Under the pieces are notes generated by a model that was given only the letters and a program-made list of their open reading frames with translations, was not told the DNA's origin and did not search any database. Made by a program: the position numbers and the translations under genes. Of a DNA stretch of 64,000 nt, positions 24,601-33,600 are shown in pieces (within the stretch, counting starts at the first letter, position 1; each line of letters opens with the position of its first letter). The stretch comes from Membranipora membranacea (Eukaryota > Bryozoa > Gymnolaemata > Cheilostomatida > Membraniporidae), in NCBI GenBank assembly GCA_914767715.1, contig OU612066.1, positions 9,057,001-9,121,000 on the forward strand, written 5' to 3'.

Positions 24601-27600
24601 CTACACTGATATTCCGATGGATGCACAACTTCTATCTCTACCCAAACAGCTGATGGTCCCTCCTAGTGAGAGGGCGATGTGTAAGCATTACTTTGTAATA
24701 TCTCTGCGCACTAATCACCTAATCATCTTTATCCTAATTGCCTCTGATAGCTCCTAATAGAGCACCGGATCTTTATGATTCATTCTATAGCTGCACAGGT
24801 GGGGAGGTCCATCTCAATCTAAGCTCTTTGTCATAAACCTCAAAATCAATATTTCTAAACAAAGCACAAAGATAAAGGTCTCCAAAGTTAAACCAAATTA
24901 GAGTACAGCAATATTTGTACCGAAAATTAAGCTATCTTGGATATGCACATAAAGGTGCAATTGGTAGTTATTACGGCTGCTTTGGAGATCCGTTAATCAC
25001 AGCCAAGTAAGAACTGTGTAACTTAGGGAAAATCATACTGTTTTTCTATGACCCCAACTGGAAAGTATCTTTACAAAAACAACGCTGTTTATTTGTGATG
25101 CTATGTTGAAAAGTGACAGTAAACAATCACTGAACAGTATGAGTGTTTTCTTGTCATGCAAACACTCATGTCTTATCTGAAGACGCAAACCTCAAGCAAT
25201 ATCCTACAAAACAAGAAAAAAACAACAATCATTCATCTCTGCAAAGTTATTACAAACCTCTTGCGCACCACTAATCAATTTTGACAAGTATCCCCCTGGC
25301 TTTGTTTTTTAGTCTAGCCTATTGTGTGGGTATAAATGACTTGTGGTTTTGGTTGGCCAAGATTTTGTGATCACAAATACACAAACCATTTATTGGCCAT
25401 CAATCGCTATCGTCATAAACCACAGCCATTTCATAGCCATTCACTACTAAAACGCATGTAGTTGGATGTTTCAAAACTAAAAGAATTCAGCTCAGACCTC
25501 GGGATTAGCATTATTGCCTTTGTCTTGAGGAAACCACCAACTTTCATTTGGACGAAAGGATATAATTGCAGATTACTCTTTGTCTGGTTCATAGGGTTGA
25601 CAAAGTAACATTTGGCATTCTGGTCACATTCAGTGTTTTCACTGAGAAGATAAGTATCGCCTCAAGTTCTCAGGTGTTCTTCACCCCTGTAGATATGTCA
25701 TTGATCGTCGAGGTCAGTCCATCAACCTTACTGGTGTCTTAGTGGCCAGGATATTCTGCATGTCAATTACGTGCCAGAAACTTGTTCCAGGGGATGATGA
25801 CCCAAAAATTTTCCATTTTTTGGCCATCAGCCAAGCGGTCAACAATGTATTGCGTGCACATTTTCACCTGCGTCAGTCACAAGACTTGTCGCCTCAACTG
25901 AGCTCTAGGAGCCATATTGTTATTGTGTAGTTCACTTCCACTTCTCTATAACAGCAGATTATCAATGTAATAATTATAATATTGACTAGGCGAATAATAG
26001 TAATGACCTGTTTTACCATTAGAAATTTTGTCAAAGTCTGTTATTATTTTCAGTCAATGGTTATCAATTACGGGCTGATGCCTTATGCAGTTATGCCGTA
26101 TGTACAAAATATTCTTCATCATACACAATGTTTATTAATCTATAACACGGGCTCGGCCTGGCTATGAGTTTGAACCCAATAATTATTGTTGACGAAGTTT
26201 TATGTGTTTCACAATGTCGCAAGAGGCAGTGTGATTTCACAAGCCAGGAACAACAAACGAAAATCAAACTATCATTTCCCCGGATTCCTTCCTCCTGATT
26301 TTTTTCCTTCTTCCTACTCCACTGAAAGCTTAGTCATCAGTATAAGTACACTGAGTATCCAGGAACAATGATTAGGACAGAGACTTGTAAGCCTCTGTGA
26401 CAAAACAACAATCTGCATGCAGCTACAAGGCTACGCTGTGGTCTGCTCTATGGCTTGCAAGGAAGTGGTAACTGGTTGTGGGAGCCCATCTTCTAAGAAC
26501 TTGCCATCATCCTAATCATCTCGATTCATCATCATCGTTTCATTGCTATCGATGAGATTTTCATATGGCAGCAAGGATCATTGGCTTATTGTAAAAACTA
26601 TATCTCGATGATGTTGGCAGATGACAGTGGTCATCGTCATATTGATATGTGCAACCTCATCCTTCTTCTAACAACAAAGCATATTAGTTTCTATGTGTTG
26701 GCTGCACAAAATCTCGCCATTTGTATGCATTTATCCATTGCTGGCCTTTTGCAACAATCTTCTACTCTTTGTTGGAAATGGAGTGTGCTTCTTTTATGTT
26801 CATGTAGAATTGCAACCAACGCAATTACAAGTGATATGTTTTGAAGATTTTCATGCATTGCTGTTAAATCATGCTGACTCAATTGCCTCAACGGTATCTT
26901 GTACTGACGTGTCAGACTCAAAGCTATGAAGTCATGGTCACGCTAACTCTCTTCACACCATGCTGGCACAATTTCATCATGCTCTAACCCTGCACATTAT
27001 ACCGACTGTATTGTATGTTTCTATTGTAGTTGATGCCACACACCCACCACAGAGACCATGGATCCCTCTGTCACATCCAGAAAGAAACAAACCAACTGGT
27101 GAGCGGTCTCATTACAATCTAATGAAGCATATCATTAATCTTATTGTTAATGATGTCAGCCATGTGTCATCTAGTGTAGTCACATTTTATGGTCATAGGC
27201 CATGTCGCTCATTGAAGCACCAAAAATACTGCATTATAGAACTGGTAACTGTACTTTGTTACAGTAGTTTGGGATAATGGGAGGTTTTTACAATCAGCAT
27301 GGGTAAGGCAACCCTAGTCGATTTGCATCTTCTGACATCATTGTGGTAATTTTTACCAAAATTTGGTAATATTATGATCATGATTATGAACTCAAATATG
27401 TAGACGTCTGTAAGAGTTTTGACACATGTAAAAGACTTTTTATCTGAGTCATAATTAGAGCTGGTTAATCACGATGGTGACTGATAAACTAGTGCCGTCC
27501 TGACATCTATCAGCCTCAAATACTGTTATTATCCAAGTTTTGACACACCACTAAGGGTTGACAACCCACCCATTGTTGCCAAAAGTTTTGACAAGTTGTT

Positions 27601-30600
27601 TAAAAAACTGTCAATAATTGGAACTGGAAAAAAGTGGCAAACTGGTTGAATTGTATTAATTAGACTAATCAAAGTACTGGCACCTTTTCATTCTCCGTGA
27701 TTGACCCTTGAGAGACAAAACAATTTCAAAATGACAAAATTCCCTGAACTTCATACAGCAGCGCGTCATAAATACACGATGCTGTGTGATGTTTGTGCTT
27801 TGAAGTTGAAATTTTATGGAGTACTTCCTTAAAGTTTTCACTCCGCTGAGTAATGGGCATAACTCATCTTTCTTTATTGACCTCAACCCTGTAATATGGT
27901 TAGAATTCAATACATCCTCTCTCGTGTCGATTTTTTATCTCCAAATATTTGAATCTTGAAATTGGCATGTTTACGCTTCCTGTTGGCTAATAGCTTGAGA
28001 AATCACATGTCACAAGGTCAATTTGATCTCAAGATATTTTGATAAACTTCGATTGATTATAAAGTTTGTTTGGGTGAATCATCTGGTATATAAAGTTTCA
28101 ACAGCGCTCAGGTCAAGCGTAGACAACAAAGACTGGATCTAATTATCCCCACATACCCTCATGTCATCAGATCTGTGTAGATATGAAAGGTGAGAAGGGG
28201 GTGTGAACTTTTGTGAACTTTATACTAGCTGGTTATTTTTATTTACCTGTTGCTGTTTAGCTGAGCATACCTTCTAAGGGTTGAGAATTTGTATATATTT
28301 GGCACAATCTCAAAAGTGAGGACGTCTCTAATTGTTGGCATTCTTATAGCACGAAAACAAAATATTGATGTTGATTGAAAATTGAGACTGGCGCTGGGAA
28401 AAATTGAGTCTCTCTGAATGAAAATTCAAGCAAGCGGACATCTTGTTTTGAATGGCAACAACTTGCCTTTCTAGATCGCCCAGACTAATTCTCGAGTATG
28501 GAAAATCGTGGTAGCGTGTGAGGGGGTACAAACTTGGCCACTTCCTGAGTTTTCTAGAGCCTTTTGAAGAGGTACTTGCTAAAATATGAGTGAAATCTGC
28601 CCAACAAAACTGATGGATTTTTAATTATTATTCAGTCACTTATAGCTACTTGAATTAATTTTTCTTGTCGGGAGTTACTACTCTCCAAAAGTCAATGGCT
28701 CTTGTCTTTGCCCTCTGCACGTATTTTAATTTTTAGTCAGAAGGTCTTGATGATAGTTATTACTCTCTAAAAGTCAACGGCTCTTTTCTTGACCCTCTGA
28801 ACCGTATTTTAATTTACGTCAAATAGGACTAGGCGTCCAACTTCAGACAAGCACTTCAAACAGAAAACTGACCATTGGCTCCAGAAGCTGATCTTAGTGA
28901 CCTCATGTTATGGACAGGGTTGTACCCATGATTCCAATTACACCTATTTAAAGATAAGAAACAAATTTATTTGGACCATTATTGTAAGCCTGTTGGCAAA
29001 AAGCACTTAGAACAATCTTATCCCCCTTATTCATCTGCTCCGTTTTTAACAATATAATTGATTAAACTGTTCTTTCTTTTAGCTCTATTTACCGTAATGT
29101 GTTACAATGTGCTGTGTGATAAATACTGCACCCGTCAGCTATATGGTTATAGCCCATCGTGGGCGCTACACTGGGACTACAGAAAGAAAGGTCAGTGTAA
29201 AGTAACAGTAACCTTAGCTTTGTTAGTTGATGGTATGAAGATAAAAAATGGTTTGGCTTCATCCGGATATCTAAATCCATGACCTAAGCAAGCAGACAAA
29301 ATACCTAAGATGGCTATTTTATACACAACAAACAGCCACTGGTGCTCCCACCAGGTTAACTACCTATCAATTGCAATTAATTGCTCCTTTGATCACTTTT
29401 TTTTGCATTCTGTGGAGCAATTAATTGCAACTTGCCATTGCTAAATCGCTTTCTCTTTATGTCTGTGTGGGAAACTATTGGGGACATATATACTCTTAAT
29501 CCCTCAAATCGGGTAAATGATGTCTAGTCATTGCCTCGTCTCAGAATCAAAGCCTGCCGGTATATAGAGAAGTCTGTTAGGTATAATCTCATTAGCTTAT
29601 TAATGGTAAGAGAAATGCTTCCTTTTTTCCTTCTGGTTCAACAGGTAACTTGACTAACCGTTGATATCACCGGATAGGTTATTGAGCAAGAGTAGCTACC
29701 CCAATCAAAGTCTTTCTTTGGCCAATTAATCATCTTTGTCAGAAGCTGGGTCCACTATAAATTATGCAAATGAATTCATATTATTTTTATCAGCAGTATA
29801 ACAAAGTGAAGACCATCTGCTACATTTACGACATGATTGGTGCTCAGTCAAACTGTCTCTTTGTCACCTTCATATCAATAATATATTAGATGATATTTGC
29901 TTAGCATGACTGGAGAGAGTGCTTGAAATTTCTTTGTCACAACTCAGTGCGGAAATTATATTTAGGTTTTGAAGATCTTTGTGCTGAAGCTCATTAGCCT
30001 TGCCATCAGACGGCTTCTTTATCAGACTAGTATAGGAGTGCTGTGTCACTAGTTTTGATTATAAACTTGAGCCTAGTTAATTTTATGAGCCCCCTCCCGA
30101 TATGTTTTATGACCAAAATAGGGATTAACTCATCTGATGGTAATCATGTATTATGTCTGTTTGAGTATCCTTATCTTAATACAGGATTAACTTGACACCA
30201 CCCTCATCACTGCAGTGTCAAATCAAGCACAGACTTAGCAATTATACCTCAATATTTAATAGATATCCATGTCTTTGAGGCATGTCAAATGTATTGGCAT
30301 CATTGCAAGGTGCTCATGTTTCTTATGAGGTGTGTAGCAGTTTATTATCAAAGACCTGAGCTAGCGCTAACCTCTACCAATATTTATAAATTATGTTCTG
30401 TTTCACGGTCACTGGGTATAATAAGACACCATGAGTACAAAGTTCAGCTAATGCTATGTTCATAAAAATGTTGAATGCTTCCAAAATGCTAAGTTTGGTA
30501 ATCAAAGTCAACACTCAAAAAGAATGATCGCCAAAATGGCAGCTTTCAAACTGGCTAATAATACATTATTTATTGCATATTTGGATCCAAGCAAAACCAC

Positions 30601-33600
30601 AAGTATGTTTTATTTATGTTGTAGGAATTCTAGAGGAGATCAGACACTACAATGCTGATGTGGTCAGCCTACAGGAGGTGGAGACTGAACAGTTCTATCA
30701 GTTCTTTGCCCCAGAGTTTGAGAAGGACGGGTACCAGGGTATATTCGCTCCTAAATCTCGTGCCAAAACCATGCAGGAATGTGACGCTAAACACGTAGAT
30801 GGTTGTGCTATCTTCTGGAAGACAAGCAAGTAAGAAAAACATCTGTTTTAGCTTTTTTTGCCCTCTAATCCTAGGCCGTAATGTTAATGCCAAAAGGGGA
30901 GTGTTGGGGGGTGGGTACAACAACCGGTCCTAGTGTATTTAACTTTCAGAATACAAAGTACAGTGGTTGACATACATAGCAACAATTTTCACAGATAACA
31001 ATGACCAGAAGCACCAAGATATGAGGAAATCAACGCTCCAAATTCCCATCACATCAATCTGAGTTGAGTGATAAGCATTAGTGATAAATTTGTTACTCAT
31101 CAGTACTGTGCCAAAATCACCGGTGCTCATCAATGTAACATCATATAGGGCTGATGATTATGTAGTGGGGTTATATTTACACAATAAAACTCGACTGACA
31201 ATCCACTGATATATTCACCAGGCTGTAACTAAACGATCATCAATAACTCCCATAAAGTAATGATAATGTTGGTCTAGTTACGTGAATTCTGTACACGCTA
31301 TTCTGCCAAGATACGTGACTTCTCTTGGTATAAGTATGCTAAAGTAATAATATGAATTAAATGTTACAATGCCTCATTACCAATAAGGGGAGGGGAGCTC
31401 CAGGCTTGAACCTGATGGACTTTGGGCTTGAACAGCTTCACCATTAATATAGAAGCCTCATTTATTACTCGGAAGCCAAAATAAAACATAAAATTATACC
31501 CAATCTTTGATGATTTGGCAGAATAAACTAATTAAAAAATCTAACCACTGCAGTCCATAATTCTGGCAGGTCATCCATCATCGGTAGCATACTGTGTGAA
31601 GTTTGAACTGGTTAGCCATGCAGCTCCTTGAGAGATCAGAATTAATGGAGTGAACATTCCATCAGTCTTGGATATTCAAGGTGACTTTTGGCAAACAGAC
31701 TGAAAAAAACAGTTGAAAGTTTTTCCTGCTTCCTGTAAATCTTACCAATCAGAATTATCGTAGGCCTAGTCAGTCCTCCAGAAATGGACGGCACCCTCTG
31801 ATCAAGGAAAACCAACCAATAAGGAAGTCTATCGATCAAAAATTACTCTCTGGACTGCGGCCACTATAGATAGTTGAGATGTTGTAGCATTTACCCTAAT
31901 TATAGTGGAACCAGTTTGATTGGGAAAAATAAATGAAATTATCATGAGGAACAATACCATCATTAGCCCTGTAGGACACTTACTATCCACATTAAAGAAC
32001 CAAAATGCACTGACCAGTCAGGTAGTTTGCAAATACCATCCAAAGGTATGGCGGCCACCAACTAAAAAATCTACTGGTACACAGTTACCTTTATGAGATG
32101 AACGAGTTGTAGTAGCAGAAATATGTCGTGTGTATGCAGTGTGTACACAAGCATTAACACTTATTTGTAACAAGCATGTTAGGCAGTGACTCACAAAGAA
32201 GACACAACACTATAATCATGACATAAAAACATACCATTTAGCGTCTGGTCTTTGTTTGAAGTACTTGTGAAACATACCAAGGCGTTCAAAACATTTTTAA
32301 GGAAGGGTGAGATTTGTAGCTTTACAGCATTTCCCCACTCATCTACGCACACTCTACAACATATGCGTACAAGTACTCCCCTTGTTCTCCTGGCTACAAC
32401 CACAGCATCTTAACCAGATATCCAATTTGCTAACCGATAATAGTGCCAGGTAAAACCATCAAACAACACTCAATCATTCTTACACTGCTAGAAATGCAGA
32501 TGGATATTGAAATTAAGTAAATTTTTTGTGGGCAGAACCAAGCTAAAAATAGTGACGCTAATCACTATTTTCACACTCAAATTTCTTAAATGTTAATTAA
32601 TTGTCTTCTCATGTTGCTGACACGACACACAGCCCTACTTATTTTTCTCTTATTTTTAGGTTCAAACTGATAACCAAGCACGTCATCGAGTTCAACCAGC
32701 TAGCCATCGCTAACGCGGAAGGCAGTGAAAACATCCTCAACAGAGTCATGACAAAGGATAACATCGGCCTGTGTGCTCTTCTGGAGACCAAAGAGGATAT
32801 ATGGGACAATGGTACGTCTTATCAAAATATAGAGTTGTCATTTTCGGTCATTTTCTGTGGTGCGCACCGACCACATGTGTTGGCACCTGTACCATCTATT
32901 CTTGCTTTGTTATTAAAATCTCCCCATCAAATCAAGCACAAAGCTTTACTTCCATATCCTGGTTGCAGATTCCTGTTTTGATCTCTTCTAAATGCCTCAA
33001 TCCAAATAAAAATATCCAGGGTGGATGTTTCCACATTTTATTCAGATCAGTTGCCTGTTTGATGGTAACATTACACTTTTTAAGCGGAGGGGAGGGATGA
33101 CTTCTGTTGGATAATTGTAGAACTTGATAGGGCAGCAGATGCAATAAATTATTGATGCATATGTGGGTGTCTCAGCGGTAACCATGCCAGCAGGGTATGA
33201 TCACATACCATACCTCGCCAGCCAGCCAACCGCTCTCAAGTGGATAATGGCTGGTAACAAATAATAAAATCAATTTGGGATTTTGATGTGGAGGTATTGA
33301 TAGAGCCTGGGCGATTAATCAGTATTATGTTTTAGAATAGGACAAGTCGGTGTTGAGTAATGTTTTAAGAGCCACTATTTAGGATATATAAGATTAAGAT
33401 TATAATAATAATAATGGTGGTTGGGTTTGATATAATCTCTGCTTAGCCAAACCCACCTGTGATGGTAGTTCATCGTTGTGGGAGATTAGCTGAGGGTTTC
33501 AAATGAGGTAAACAGTTTATAATGCCACGATTTCAAACTTTCAATAATCCGACTATAATTTTGCAAACAGATTATGTTACTGGAATCTCTTAGTTTCGTG

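Larger units (their letters stand above)
18730..27029. other. Intron 4 of the CNOT6-like gene, hosting an internal promoter
   Basis: This 8.3-kb intron contains the internal promoter at about 23341-23520 and the alternative exons 23521-23681 and 23918-24680. Outside these I see only one protein-like minus-strand ORF (19578-19823) and no recognisable mobile element. Confidence 0.75.

Noticed and set aside
24681-24757. Continuation of the 23918 ORF to its stop codon
   Set aside because: The tail (CKHYFVISLRTNHLIIFILI...) is hydrophobic and unlike the preceding sequence, and it begins exactly at a consensus donor, so it is read-through into the intron.
33168-33240. tRNA-like box A (TGTCTCAGCGG) near 33168
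   Set aside because: No box B and no cloverleaf can be formed; resemblance is limited to about 11 bases.
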